Source of the DNA: Myxococcaceae bacterium
GTDB taxonomy: Bacteria; Myxococcota; Myxococcia; Myxococcales; Myxococcaceae
NCBI GenBank assembly: GCA_019686135.1
Contig: JADGHL010000025.1
Span: forward strand, 1-49,806
Direction: 5' to 3'
DNA: 49,806 nt
The position numbers were made by a program, and so were the translations under genes. Below the pieces are notes generated by a model that saw nothing but the letters and a program-made list of their open reading frames with translations, was not told where the DNA came from and ran no database searches. Shown here in pieces: positions 1 to 8,719 of the stretch; within the stretch, counting starts at the first letter, position 1, and each line of letters opens with the position of its first letter.

Positions 1-186
1 GATGGGGGACGCGGCGGCGGCGGCGGTGGCGGCGCGGGCGGTCCGTCGTTCGCCGTGTACCGGTTCAACTCCACCGTGACGATGACGGGGAACACGCTGA
101 CCGCTGGCGCTGGCGGCCCGGGTGGACCGGGCGGCATGCCCAACGGAAACGCGGGCAGCCCGGGCGCGTCGGGTCAGGTGTACTGA
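1..186 (+). CDS. 3' end of a glycine-rich surface/secreted protein (partial)
   Basis: The first reading frame is open from the window edge to a TGA at 184-186, giving 61 residues. It starts with a run of glycines, then a short non-repetitive stretch (SFAVYRFNSTVTMTGNTL), then a Gly/Pro/Ala/Asn-rich tail ending in GQVY. The pattern of a polar beta-strand-like segment ending in glycine-rich collagen-like turns is common at the C-terminal end of long parallel-beta-helix or PGRS-like proteins of Myxococcota. The start lies outside the window, so size, signal peptide and function cannot be judged. The next gene begins 61 bases downstream on the same strand. Confidence 0.6.
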   Translation, partial: DGGRGGGGGGGAGGPSFAVYRFNSTVTMTGNTLTAGAGGPGGPGGMPNGNAGSPGASGQVY

Positions 187-247
187 TCCGGCTTTCGCGC
201 CTGCCTGCCTGCCCCGGCCGGTCGCGGGCCGGGTACCATGGAGATCG

Positions 248-1918
248 ATGCGCGCATGGCTTCTCCCGGTGGCGATGTTCTCGCTGGCGGTGGCCGGCGG
301 GCTGTGCGCGTGCTCTGCGCCCGCGGAGTCTCCGGAAGCGGGCGGGCCCGCTCCGTCCGGGGACGCGGGCACCGTGGATCCGTGCGCGGACACGCAATCC
401 GCCCCTGACGCGCCGCTGCGCCGGCTCACCCGCGACGAGTACGACCACACCGTTCGCGATCTGCTCGGTGACACCTCCCGCCCAGCGCGCGCGTTCCCGC
501 CGGACTCCGAAGGCAACGGCTTCGACAACCAGGCGTCGTCCCAGGAGGCGTCGCCGGCTCTGGTGGAGGCGTACGCGGATGCGGCGGAGGCGCTCGCCGC
601 ACGCGCGGACCTCGCGTCGCTCCTTCCGTGCAGTCCCGCGGACATCGGGCCCGAGGCGTGCGGGCGCGCGTTCATCCAGCACTTCGGCCGGCGCGCCTTC
701 CGTCGCCCGCTCACCGCCGACGAACAGTCCCGCTTCGAGGCGCTCTTCGATGACGTCCGATCCGCGGAGGGCTTCGACGCCGCGGCGCGGACGGTGATCG
801 AGGTGATGCTGCAGGCGCCGCAGTTCCTCTACCGCATCGAGCTCGGCGGCGCGCCGGCAGAGGACACGGCGCGCGTCCGGCTCACCGGCTACGAGCTGGC
901 CAGCCGGCTCTCCTACTTTCTGTGGTCGAGCATGCCGGATGACGCGCTCCTCGACGCGGCGGCGCGCGGCGAGCTCGACACGCCGGAAGGCATCGAAGCG
1001 CAGGCGCGGCGGATGCTGGCGGATGACCGGGCGCGCGAAATGGTCCGCCGCTTCGCCGTGCAGTGGCTGGGGCTCTCCCACTTCGACGACGTGGCGAAGG
1101 ATCCGGTGCGCTACCCGGACTTCGCGGCAGTCAAGCCGCTGATGCAACAGGAGGCGGCGCTGTTCGTCGAACACCTCTCGCTCGACGGCACCGGCGATGC
1201 GTCGCGGTTGTTCACCGCCGAGTCCACCTGGGCCAACGACGCGCTGGCGCAGTACTACGGGCTGCCGCCGGTGAGCGGTGAAGCGTTCCGCGAGGTGTCG
1301 CTGAAGAAGAACGCGCGCGTCGGGTTGCTCACCCTCGGCGCGGTGCTGAGCCAGTACGGCAAGTTCGACCAGAGCTCCCCGGTTCTGCGCGGCAAGTTCG
1401 TGCGCGAGCGGCTTCTGTGCCAGTCCCTCCCGCCGCCGCCGGGCAACGTGGTGCTCGATCTGCCCCCGCCCAGCACCTCCACCACACGCGAGCGCTATAA
1501 GGCGCACGCGGCGAACCCGGCCTGTTCGGGCTGCCACGCGTTGCTGGAGCCGGTGGGCTTCGGGCTGGAACACTTCGACGGCGCGGGCCGGTTCCGCACC
1601 GAGGAGAACGGCTACCGCGTGGACGCGCACGGCGAGGTGATCTCCGCCGGGGACCTCGATGGTCCCTTCGAAGGTGCCGGGGAGCTCTCCGAGCGGCTCG
1701 GGCAGAGCAGACAGGTCAAGCAGTGCCTCGCACGGCAATGGTTCCGGTTCGCCGTCGGTCGCGGCGAGACCACGAGCGCGCCCGACCAGTGCGCGTTGAA
1801 GCGGGTGGACGCCGCGTTCGCCGCGTCGGGGTACGACGTGCGCGAGCTCCTCGTGGCGATCACCCTCACCGACGCCTTCGCGTACCGCCGCGCGATCGAC
1901 TCCGGAGGTGCCCCATGA
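248..1918 (+). CDS. PSD-type (DUF1587/1595/1592/1588/1585) lipoprotein with a c-type haem site
   Basis: A 556-residue protein. I take the ATG at 248 because a GGAG lies 5 bases upstream and it starts a lipoprotein signal peptide (MRAWLLPVAMF..., lipobox LCAC, Cys22); the upstream in-frame GTG would bury this signal. The domains follow the fixed order of this family: DUF1587 (RRLTRDEYDHTVRDLLG, from about residue 58), DUF1595 (FIQHFGRRAFRRPLT), DUF1592 (QAPQFLYRIELG, ELASRLSYFLWSSMPDD), DUF1588 (RLSQYGK-like region, FDQSSPVLRGKFVRERLLC) and DUF1585 near the C-terminus. A CSGCH motif at residues 426-430 is a canonical covalent haem c site. The family is abundant in Planctomycetes and Myxococcota and has no defined biochemical role. 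The stop overlaps the start of the DUF1552 gene by four bases, so the two are translationally coupled. Confidence 0.92.
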   Translation: MRAWLLPVAMFSLAVAGGLCACSAPAESPEAGGPAPSGDAGTVDPCADTQSAPDAPLRRLTRDEYDHTVRDLLGDTSRPARAFPPDSEGNGFDNQASSQEASPALVEAYADAAEALAARADLASLLPCSPADIGPEACGRAFIQHFGRRAFRRPLTADEQSRFEALFDDVRSAEGFDAAARTVIEVMLQAPQFLYRIELGGAPAEDTARVRLTGYELASRLSYFLWSSMPDDALLDAAARGELDTPEGIEAQARRMLADDRAREMVRRFAVQWLGLSHFDDVAKDPVRYPDFAAVKPLMQQEAALFVEHLSLDGTGDASRLFTAESTWANDALAQYYGLPPVSGEAFREVSLKKNARVGLLTLGAVLSQYGKFDQSSPVLRGKFVRERLLCQSLPPPPGNVVLDLPPPSTSTTRERYKAHAANPACSGCHALLEPVGFGLEHFDGAGRFRTEENGYRVDAHGEVISAGDLDGPFEGAGELSERLGQSRQVKQCLARQWFRFAVGRGETTSAPDQCALKRVDAAFAASGYDVRELLVAITLTDAFAYRRAIDSGGAP

Positions 1919-3240
1919 CGCCGCTGTTGCGGAGGCCCCTCTCCCGGCGAACCGTGCTGCGGGGGCTGGGAGGCGTGGCGATCGCCCTGCCGTTCCTCGA
2001 GGTGATGCAGGCGCGTGCCGAAGGCGCGCCGCCGAAGCGGCTCATCCTTCTGTTCAGCGCCAACGGCACCGTCCCCGGCGCGTGGGCGCCGACCGGCGGC
2101 GAGACCGACTTCACCTTTTCGCCGATCCTCGAACCGCTCGCGCCGCACCGGAAGAAGCTGCTCGTGCTCGGCAACGTAGATCTGAAGGTGGCGTTCGACA
2201 GCCCGGGCATCGCGCACCAGCGGGGGATCGGCACGCTGTGGACCGGGCGCAAGCTGGACGACTCGCACCTGTTCGGGCTGGCGGGGTGGGGCATCGGCCC
2301 GTCGATAGACCAGGTGGTGGCCCAGGCGATCGGCGGCGCGACGCGCTTCGGATCGCTGGAGCTGGGCGTGCAGGTGTCCGACGACACGGTGGCCGCGCGG
2401 ATGTGCTACGCCGGCCCCGCGCAGCCGTTGCCGCCCCTGGTCGATCCGCGCGCAGTGTTCGACCGTCTCTTCGGCAGCTTCGATGCGGATCCGAAGGTGG
2501 CGGCGGCGCGGCGGGCGCATCGCAAGAGTGTGCTGGATGCGGTCCGCGCCGAGTTCGCCGCCATCAGCAAGCGCGTGAGCGTCGACGACCGCCGCAAGCT
2601 CGACGCGCACGCCACCGCGATCCGTGATCTCGAGCAGCGCCTCGACGTGGTGTTCGAGCCCGGGCCTGCGTGCGCGAAGCCCGACGAACCTCCACCGCTG
2701 CCGCTCTCCGATCCGGCCAGCTTCCCGGCGATCACCGAGCTGCAGCTCGACCTGTTGACGATGGCGCTCACGTGCGATCTGACCCGGGTCGTCTCGCTGC
2801 AGTGGTCTCAGGCGGCCAGCCCGACCGTGTTCTCCTGGCTGGGCCTCACCGATCTGCACCACGAGCTTTCGCACCGCTCGGACTCGGACGCTCCCGCGCA
2901 GGCCGCGTTGATCGCCATCCACCGCTGGTACGCCGAACAGGTGGCGGCGCTCTTGACTCGGCTGGACTCCGTACAGGAGGGAGACGGCACGCTGCTCGAC
3001 CACAGCCTCGTCGTGTGGGGCAATGAGATGGGGCACGGGAACGATCACTCGTACCTCTCCACTCCGTTCGTGCTCGCCGGCAGCGCGGGCGGAATCTTCA
3101 AGACCGGGCGCTACCTCGATCGCGCACACCAGTCGCACAACGACCTGCTCGTCACCTGCCTGAACGCCTTCGGCGTGCCTGTTAACACCTTCGGCGACCC
3201 GGCGTACTGCTCCGGGCCGATGAGCGGGCTGACCACCTGA
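1915..3240 (+). CDS. DUF1552 (HXXSHH family) Tat-exported protein
   Basis: A 441-residue protein whose ATG overlaps the preceding TGA (ATGA), with GGAGG just upstream. The N-terminus carries a twin-arginine signal (SRRTVLRG, residues 10-17) followed by a hydrophobic stretch, so it should be exported folded, perhaps with a bound cofactor. The family hallmark LHHELSHRSD places His315, His316, Ser319 and His320 in the HxxSH motif. Other family landmarks are SVDDRRKLDAH in the middle and LVVWGNEMGHGNDHS near the C-terminus. Proteins of this family are related to the DUF1501 group of the alkaline-phosphatase-like fold, but no substrate is known. It is almost always encoded directly after a DUF1592-type haem protein, as here; a joint periplasmic redox or hydrolytic function is an inference from this pairing. 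Confidence 0.92.
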   Translation: MTPLLRRPLSRRTVLRGLGGVAIALPFLEVMQARAEGAPPKRLILLFSANGTVPGAWAPTGGETDFTFSPILEPLAPHRKKLLVLGNVDLKVAFDSPGIAHQRGIGTLWTGRKLDDSHLFGLAGWGIGPSIDQVVAQAIGGATRFGSLELGVQVSDDTVAARMCYAGPAQPLPPLVDPRAVFDRLFGSFDADPKVAAARRAHRKSVLDAVRAEFAAISKRVSVDDRRKLDAHATAIRDLEQRLDVVFEPGPACAKPDEPPPLPLSDPASFPAITELQLDLLTMALTCDLTRVVSLQWSQAASPTVFSWLGLTDLHHELSHRSDSDAPAQAALIAIHRWYAEQVAALLTRLDSVQEGDGTLLDHSLVVWGNEMGHGNDHSYLSTPFVLAGSAGGIFKTGRYLDRAHQSHNDLLVTCLNAFGVPVNTFGDPAYCSGPMSGLTT

Positions 3241-3325
3241 GCCCCGGATGTGCGCGCGCGACCTCGATTGCGTCGCGCGGGCGGGACCGGCTAGACCGTG
3301 CGGACTTTTCGCAGGAGCTCCGCAC

Positions 3326-4012
3326 ATGAAGAAGGTCCTGATCGCAGTCGTGGTGCTGCTCGCCGTCCTCGCCGGAGTGATCGCCTCCCGTCCGAACACC
3401 TTCACCGTGTCGCGGAGCGGGACGATGGCGGCGCCCCCGGAGATCGCCTTCGCGCAGATCGCCGACTTCCACAAGTGGGACGCCTGGTCGCCGTGGTCGA
3501 AGATGGACCCGCAGATGAAGGTCACCTACGAGGGCACGCCGGGCACGGTGGGCTCGTCGTACGCGTGGAAGGGCAACGATGATGTCGGGTCCGGGAAGAT
3601 GACCATCACCGGCCTGACCCCGCCCAGCGAGGTGAAGATCAACCTCGAGTTCCAGGAGCCGTTCCCCAGCACCAACGAGACGGTGTTCACCCTCAAGCCG
3701 AACGGCGCCAACACCGAGGTCACCTGGACCATGAGCGGCCACAACAGCTTCATGAGCAAGGCGTTCGGCCTGTTCATGGACATGGACAAGATGATCGGCG
3801 CTGACTTCGAGAAGGGCCTTGCGGCGATGAAGACGGTCGCGGAGGCGGAGGCGAAAAAGGCGGCGGAGGCGAAGGCGGCCGCCGAAGCCGCGGCTGCCGC
3901 AGCGGCTCAGCCTGCCACCGCCGAGGGTGACGCCGCGCCCGGCGCTTCACCGGCCGCAGAAGGGGATTCGGCCGCCGCGCCCGCTCAGGTGGCTGACGAC
4001 ACCATGAAGTAG
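3326..4012 (+). CDS. SRPBCC (polyketide cyclase/START-like) membrane-anchored protein
   Basis: A 228-residue protein starting at the ATG at 3326, which has AGGAG 8 bases upstream and opens an N-terminal hydrophobic helix (MKKVLIAVVVLLAVLAGVIA, residues 1-20). The globular part shows the SRPBCC pattern of this subgroup: SRSGTMAAPPEIAFAQIADF, then HKWDAWSPWSKMDP, then a strand-rich region with TNETVFTLKP and TEVTWTMSGHNSF. SRPBCC domains bind hydrophobic ligands in a deep cavity; the ligand here is unknown. The C-terminal 60 residues are an Ala/Glu/Lys-rich helix grading into a low-complexity Ala/Pro/Asp tail, which looks disordered. It follows the DUF1552 gene by 85 bases and may or may not share its transcript. 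Confidence 0.85.
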   Translation: MKKVLIAVVVLLAVLAGVIASRPNTFTVSRSGTMAAPPEIAFAQIADFHKWDAWSPWSKMDPQMKVTYEGTPGTVGSSYAWKGNDDVGSGKMTITGLTPPSEVKINLEFQEPFPSTNETVFTLKPNGANTEVTWTMSGHNSFMSKAFGLFMDMDKMIGADFEKGLAAMKTVAEAEAKKAAEAKAAAEAAAAAAAQPATAEGDAAPGASPAAEGDSAAAPAQVADDTMK

Positions 4013-4102
4013 GTTCCCGGCGCGTGAATCGTCTGGGCCGCCCCACTCCTCACGCTCGCGCCGCACCAGCTCTACGTCACCAGCCCGGCACGCGGCGGAT
4101 CG

Positions 4103-5032
4103 ATGACCAGACAACGCAGAGGGATCCTCGCCCTCCTCGGGTTGGTTGCGCGGGGCCTCGGTGGCTGGGCGTTCTTTCACCCCCAGGATCTGGGAAGACC
4201 GCCTCCTGATCGAGGCGCGAGCGGTGTACGCACCGCGCAGCCGGTCCGTTCACGCCGCGCCGGTGCTGGACGCGTCCTTCGGACAGTTCTTCCTGTCGGT
4301 GGCGAAGTCGCTCGACGAGGCGAGTCGGGACTTTCGCGCGCTGCCGGAAGACGTTCGGACGGGCTGTGCCGAGGTGTGGACGGGGCAGCGCCCCTTCGCG
4401 GATGCACCTTCTGAATTGTCACGGCGCGGGAGAGGGACCGCCACGAGCTCGATCCACCATGAGAGCCGGAGCTTCGACGACGTGCTGTGGGATGAGGCAG
4501 TGTTCTCCCAACTGGCCTTTGCCCGCGTGGCTCTGCTGTCGTCGGAGCTGAAGGAGTTTCCCGTCGAAGCCGCAGCGCTGGCGGACGTTCATCCGTCGAA
4601 GATCGAGGGCTGGAGCAGAATCCTGGTGGCCGCGAAGTGGCGCCACCTGCGACAGCATCCCGATCGCCTCGCGCAAGCGATGCAACTGCCCGAGCCGGAT
4701 CGCTCGGGCGCGCTGACCCGTACCTGGGAAGAGTAGCGCAAAGGCGCAGCTGGATCTGGAGCGGGCCCTTCGGCGACATGAGGAAGTTCCACCAGCGCTA
4801 TCTGCGCGGTCGGCACAGCATCGGTCTGCTCGTCGCCGTGGCCGAGGCGGGCCTCTACCGGTCCACCCACGGACGCTGGCCGACCCGGTCTGAGGTGATC
4901 GAGGCCGCAGCGGGCGCGGTCCCGCCCGGGATGACAGTCACAGTCGAAGCCGAGGGGCTCGTGCTCGGGTTGCCCGACGATGGCATTCATGGCGCGGTCG
5001 TCGTGAAAGCGTCCTCGGAGGCGGCGCGGTAG
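4103..5032 (+). pseudogene. Hypothetical exported protein broken by two opposite frameshifts
   Basis: Three overlapping frames read as one protein of about 308 residues. Frame A (from ATG 4103) gives a signal-anchor-like start, MTRQRRGILALLGLV..., up to HPQDL. Around 4191-4193 the reading must move by +1 (a G run of three where two would keep DL-EDRLLIEARAVY in frame) into the frame that continues to a TAG at 4734-4736. There, after ALTRTWEE, a one-base loss shifts reading back to the first frame, which continues AQRRSWIWSGPFGDM..., AVAEAGLYRSTHGRWPTR and ends at 5032. The last segment resembles the many uncharacterised proteins with a LYR..HGRWP helix found in Myxococcota and Planctomycetes. 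Each fragment has normal codon use. It may be a recent pseudogene or an assembly artefact; I cannot separate these. Confidence 0.6.
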
Positions 5033-5051
5033 ACACCGCACCGCCCGGCGC

Positions 5052-6830
5052 TCACGCTGCCACGAACTGACGCTCCACCAGGCGACGGTACAGCCCCTCC
5101 TGTTCCACGAGGCGGGCGTGCGTGCCGCTCTGGATGATCCTCCCGCCCTCGAGCACCAGCACCCGGTCGGCGCCGATCACCGTGGAGAGGCGGTGGGCGA
5201 TCACCAGGGTGGTTCGGCCGTGCATCAGCCGCTCCAGCGCCTCCTGCACCAGGTGCTCGCTCTCCGAGTCGAGCGCGCTGGTGGCCTCGTCGAGGATGAG
5301 CAGCCGTGGATCCTTCAGCAGGGCGCGGGCGATCGCCACGCGCTGCTTCTGCCCGCCGGAGAGCTGGACACCGCGCTCGCCCACCAGCGTCCGGTAGCCG
5401 TCGGGGAAGCCGGTGATGAAGTCGTGGGCGTTGGCCGCGCGCGCCGCCGCTTCGATCTCCGCGTCGCTCGCGTCCGGCCGGCCGTAGCGGATGTTCTCTT
5501 CGATCGACGACGAGAAGAGGATCGGTTCCTGGGAGACCACGCCGATCTGCCGGCGCAGCCACTCGGGATCGAGCGTCCGCAGATCGGCCCCGTCCAGCAG
5601 GATGCGCCCTTCGTCCGGGTCGTACAGCCGGCCGATCAGCGCGGCGAGCGTCGACTTGCCGGCGCCCGAAGGTCCGACCACGGCCACCCGCTCGCCGGGC
5701 GCGAGCGACAGGTCGATTCCGCGCAGCACTGGCAGCTCCTTGCGCGTGGGATAGGCGAAGCCGACTTTTTCGAACGTCAGCCGCCCTTCGACCTTCGGGA
5801 GCGTGAGGCCGCCCGTCGGCGGGATGGCCGGCACGCGATCGATGAGCTCGAATACCCGCTCCGCCGCGCCGCCGGCCCGGTTGAAGTCCGCGTACAGCTC
5901 GGTGAGCGCGCCCAGCGAGAAGGCCACCATCAGCGTGTAGACCAGGAACGAGGTCAGCTCGCCCACGGTCATCCGGTCCGCGAACACCAGCCGGCCGCCG
6001 TACCAGAGCACCAGCACCGCTGCGCCCGAGGCGAAGAACGACGCCAGGCTCATGAAGGTGCTCGACGCGACGATGCGCTTCCGGGCGATCTCGAACGCGG
6101 TCATCACCGCCTCGCGGTAGCGCTTCGTCTCCGCGGCCTCCGCGGTGAACGCGCGCACGGTGCGGATGCCCGCGAGGCTCTCCTCGGCGATCTCCCCGGT
6201 CTTGCCCACCGCGTCCTGCACGTCGCGCGCGAGCTTGCGCACGCGGCGGCCGTAGATGACCGCGCCCAGCGCCACCGGCGGAACCACGCCCAGCATCAGC
6301 GCGGTGAGGATGGGCGAAGTGTAGAAGAGCAGGGCGATCCCGCCCACCACCGTGGCGAGGTTGCGCAGCGCCATCGAGATGTTCGCGCTCACCGCGCTCT
6401 GCAGCACGCTCGTGTCGGAGGACAGCCGGCTGGTGAGCTCGCCGGTGCGGCGTTGATCGAAGAAGGCGATCTCCTGGCGGATCAGGCTGGCGAAGAGATC
6501 GGCGCGGAGGCGGGAGACGACGCGCTCGCCGGTGGTGGCGAACAGGTAGAAGCGCCCGGCCACCGCGAGGGCCTGGACGCCGAAAATCACCAAAAGCCCG
6601 AGCGCGGCGCGGTTGACCAGCGCCTCGTCCTTCGCGGTGAGCGCGCCGTCGACGATCTCGCGGATCGCCTGGGGAAAGACGAGCCCCATGCCGCTCCCAA
6701 GAAAGAGGAACACCGTGCCCCACAAGAGGCGCTTCCACTCGGGCTTCGCGAGCGAGACGAGGCGCCGGAGGCTGGCAGCCCGGGCGCGGGCGGGCTTCTC
6801 GGTGGGACGGGTCTCCGAAGCGGTGGCCAT
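5052..6830 (-). CDS. MsbA-like ABC exporter, fused membrane and ATPase domains
   Basis: A 592-residue half-transporter. Residues 1-40 form a basic cytoplasmic lead, about 40-320 the six-helix ABC transmembrane domain (first helices around LLWGTVFLFLGSGMGLVF), and about 355-590 the nucleotide-binding domain. Visible motifs: Walker A GPSGAGKST with Lys392, signature LSGGQKQRVAIARALL, Walker B RLLILDEATSALD with its glutamate, and the switch histidine in VIAHRLSTV. This is the ABCB/MsbA/ABCB10 architecture, which exports lipids, lipid A or hydrophobic compounds as a homodimer in the inner membrane. No neighbour tells the substrate; the lipid A flippase role is possible but not shown. Length is normal for the family. 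It converges on the broken gene to its left and is followed upstream by a separately oriented response regulator on the same strand. Confidence 0.93.
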   Translation of the reverse strand: MATASETRPTEKPARARAASLRRLVSLAKPEWKRLLWGTVFLFLGSGMGLVFPQAIREIVDGALTAKDEALVNRAALGLLVIFGVQALAVAGRFYLFATTGERVVSRLRADLFASLIRQEIAFFDQRRTGELTSRLSSDTSVLQSAVSANISMALRNLATVVGGIALLFYTSPILTALMLGVVPPVALGAVIYGRRVRKLARDVQDAVGKTGEIAEESLAGIRTVRAFTAEAAETKRYREAVMTAFEIARKRIVASSTFMSLASFFASGAAVLVLWYGGRLVFADRMTVGELTSFLVYTLMVAFSLGALTELYADFNRAGGAAERVFELIDRVPAIPPTGGLTLPKVEGRLTFEKVGFAYPTRKELPVLRGIDLSLAPGERVAVVGPSGAGKSTLAALIGRLYDPDEGRILLDGADLRTLDPEWLRRQIGVVSQEPILFSSSIEENIRYGRPDASDAEIEAAARAANAHDFITGFPDGYRTLVGERGVQLSGGQKQRVAIARALLKDPRLLILDEATSALDSESEHLVQEALERLMHGRTTLVIAHRLSTVIGADRVLVLEGGRIIQSGTHARLVEQEGLYRRLVERQFVAA

Positions 6831-6894
6831 GCGGCGCGCACACTAATGGTGTGGGGCGCCCGGCGCATCGGTTCGATCGTGAAAAAGCGTGAAC

Positions 6895-7338
6895 TCAGCG
6901 CTGCCCGGGTGCCGGGTGCAGCACCGACCGTAACCCCGCGAGCCGTTCCTGGGCGCTGCGGCGCAGCGCGGCGATGCGCTGCTTCTCCACCGCCTCATCG
7001 ACCGCCTCCACCAGGGTCTTCAGCGAGCGGAACGGCTTGGGCAGGTACGCGTCGGGCATCGCGCCGGAGGTGATCCGCTCGGGTGCGCCGGTCATCAGCA
7101 CCACGGGCAGCGTGGGGTGGCTCGTGCGGATGCGGGCGATGAGTTCGAGGCCGCTGATGTCGCCGAGGTTCTTGTCGGTGAGCACGACGTCGAAGGCCCC
7201 GGCCTCCAACGCGGCCAGGCCCGCCTTCCCCGAGCCCGCCTGGACGATCTCGTGCCCTTCACGGTGCAGCACCGCCCACACGAGCTTGCGCACGCTCTCG
7301 TCGTCGTCGATCACCAGGATCCGGAGCGGAGCCGCCAT
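6895..7338 (-). CDS. Single-domain response regulator with C-terminal helix
   Basis: A 147-residue receiver protein. The acidic pocket is VIDDDES (Asp11-Asp13), the phospho-acceptor is Asp55 in VVLTDKNLGD, the switch threonine is Thr83 in VLMTGAP and the conserved lysine is Lys101 in LPKPF, so the site is complete. About 30 residues after the receiver form a charged helix (VEKQRIAALRRSAQERL) that contains no recognisable DNA-binding or enzymatic domain. It is therefore a stand-alone receiver such as those that act in phosphorelays or by protein contact. No histidine kinase is adjacent; the hybrid kinase in this window is 26 kb away. It lies 64 bases upstream of the ABC exporter on the same strand and could share a transcript with it. 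Confidence 0.9.
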   Translation of the reverse strand: MAAPLRILVIDDDESVRKLVWAVLHREGHEIVQAGSGKAGLAALEAGAFDVVLTDKNLGDISGLELIARIRTSHPTLPVVLMTGAPERITSGAMPDAYLPKPFRSLKTLVEAVDEAVEKQRIAALRRSAQERLAGLRSVLHPAPGQR

Positions 7339-7462
7339 GACGCCCGAGGTTAGGCAGCCGCCCGCGGGCGGCCACCGGGACGGAGGATGGAGAACGCGCT
7401 GTCACGCGGTGGACGGGAGCTCCGGCTGGCGCCGTCCCGCGGGGCCGGTTAGACGAGTGGGG

Positions 7463-8365
7463 ATGATTTCCCCATTCGCCGGAGCACTCGTCGCCATGAC
7501 TTTTGCCGCATCGTCCGGATCCGGATCGCCCGCCTCCGCGAAGGCGCCGCCGTCGCTCGTGGCAGAGGAGGACGCGTGGCACGCGCAGAGGATCGCCCGC
7601 CTCACCGCGGAGGATGGGTGGCTCACGCTCGTCGGGCTTCACTGGCTGGAGGAGGGAGACAACACCGCGGGCTCGGCGAAGGACGCGCAGGTGCCGCTGC
7701 CTGCGTCGTTGCCCGCGAAGTTCGGGAAGTTCACGCGCAAGGGTGAACAGGTGACCTTCACCCCGGCGCCCGGCGTCGACGTCACGCTCGACGGACGACC
7801 CTTCCGGGGCGGTGCGTTGAAGACCGATCGCCAGGGTGCGCCCGACGTCCTCCGGGCGGGCACGGTGCAACTGCTCGTCATCGTCCGCGGCGATCGCGTC
7901 GGCGTTCGGGTGCGCGACGCCGCTTCGGGGGTCCGTCGCCGGTTCCGGGGCATCGACCGCTTTCCGGTGAGCGCGGAGTGGCGGAAGGAGGCGCGCTTCG
8001 AGCCCGCGCCGAAGGGCACCACCGTCTCCATCACCAACGTGCTCGGGCAGGTGGAGCAGGTGCCGCTGGCAGGGGACGTCGTCCTCTCCCACGAGGGGAA
8101 GGAGTACCGCCTCGAGGCGGTGGAGGAGGACGGCGGGCTGTTCATCGTGTTCGGCGATCTCACCAACCGCGACACGACCTACCCCGCGGGCCGCTTCCTC
8201 CAGGCGGACGCCCCGAAGGACGGGAAGGTGATCCTCGACTTCAACCGCGCCTACAACCCGCCGTGCGCATTCACCGCGTTCGCCACCTGTCCGTTGCCCA
8301 CGAAGAAGAACCGCCTCCCGTTCCGCGTCGAGGCGGGCGAGAAGCGGTTCGGCGATCACTCCTGA
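7463..8365 (+). CDS. DUF1684 domain protein, secreted
   Basis: A 300-residue protein. I choose the ATG at 7463, which opens a short signal peptide (MISPFAGALVAMTFAASSG) before the conserved region; a second in-frame ATG at 7496 is possible. Family landmarks of DUF1684 are visible along the whole length: DAWHAQRIARLTAEDGWLTL, GLHWLEEGDNTAGS, the strand-rich central region RFRGIDRFPVSAEWR, the loop GDLTNRDTTYPAGRFL, and the diagnostic C-terminal DFNRAYNPPCAF, followed by ATCPLPTKKNRLPF. Members are found in many bacteria and archaea and have no assigned reaction; the conserved Asn/Cys-rich C-terminal loop may be a functional site. It stands alone between a minus-strand regulator and a minus-strand small gene. 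Confidence 0.9.
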   Translation: MISPFAGALVAMTFAASSGSGSPASAKAPPSLVAEEDAWHAQRIARLTAEDGWLTLVGLHWLEEGDNTAGSAKDAQVPLPASLPAKFGKFTRKGEQVTFTPAPGVDVTLDGRPFRGGALKTDRQGAPDVLRAGTVQLLVIVRGDRVGVRVRDAASGVRRRFRGIDRFPVSAEWRKEARFEPAPKGTTVSITNVLGQVEQVPLAGDVVLSHEGKEYRLEAVEEDGGLFIVFGDLTNRDTTYPAGRFLQADAPKDGKVILDFNRAYNPPCAFTAFATCPLPTKKNRLPFRVEAGEKRFGDHS

Positions 8366-8377
8366 GTAGGGCTCCGG

Positions 8378-8662
8378 CTACTCGCTGTCGAGCGTCGGCC
8401 CGGAGCCGGCGGAGCCGAGGATCTGCTGCGACAGCATCAGGCTCTGTTCGCGCATCATCTCGAGGAGCGCTTCGCGCTTCTCGTCGGCGGAGGGCGGAGC
8501 CTCCACGGTCATCGAGGCCGCCTGGTCCTGGGCGACCCGCGAGGCGGACGCGGCGAGCTTCGCGGCGAAGCTGTTCTTGCCGGTGGGGGCGGGCGGCCGC
8601 GCCCTTTGCGCCAGCTCGGCGGTCTCTGACGGTACGAAGTGGCTGATCCGGTTGACGGGCAC
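8378..8662 (-). CDS. Small hypothetical protein, 94 residues
   Basis: A GTG-started reading frame with a strong GAGGAG 7 bases upstream, which supports real translation. The protein (MPVNRISHFVPSETAEL...) is polar and lacks signal peptide or membrane segments. The middle is Ala/Ser-rich and the C-terminal third is a predicted amphipathic helix with methionines (DEKREALLEMMREQSLMLSQQ). I do not recognise a family. It converges on the DUF1684 gene with only 12 bases between the stops, and lies just downstream of the START-like gene on the same strand, so the two minus-strand genes could be cotranscribed. Confidence 0.65.
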   Translation of the reverse strand: MPVNRISHFVPSETAELAQRARPPAPTGKNSFAAKLAASASRVAQDQAASMTVEAPPSADEKREALLEMMREQSLMLSQQILGSAGSGPTLDSE

Positions 8663-8719
8663 GGGAAACTCCTCGGTGGTCCGGGGAATTATCGCCGCGC
8701 GCGTAGCCGAAGTTGCAAC

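Noticed and set aside
5118..7073. A 651-residue plus-strand frame opposite the ABC transporter
   Set aside because: Composition is Arg/His/Gln/Gly-heavy with no domain; it is the GC-driven shadow of a clear transporter gene.
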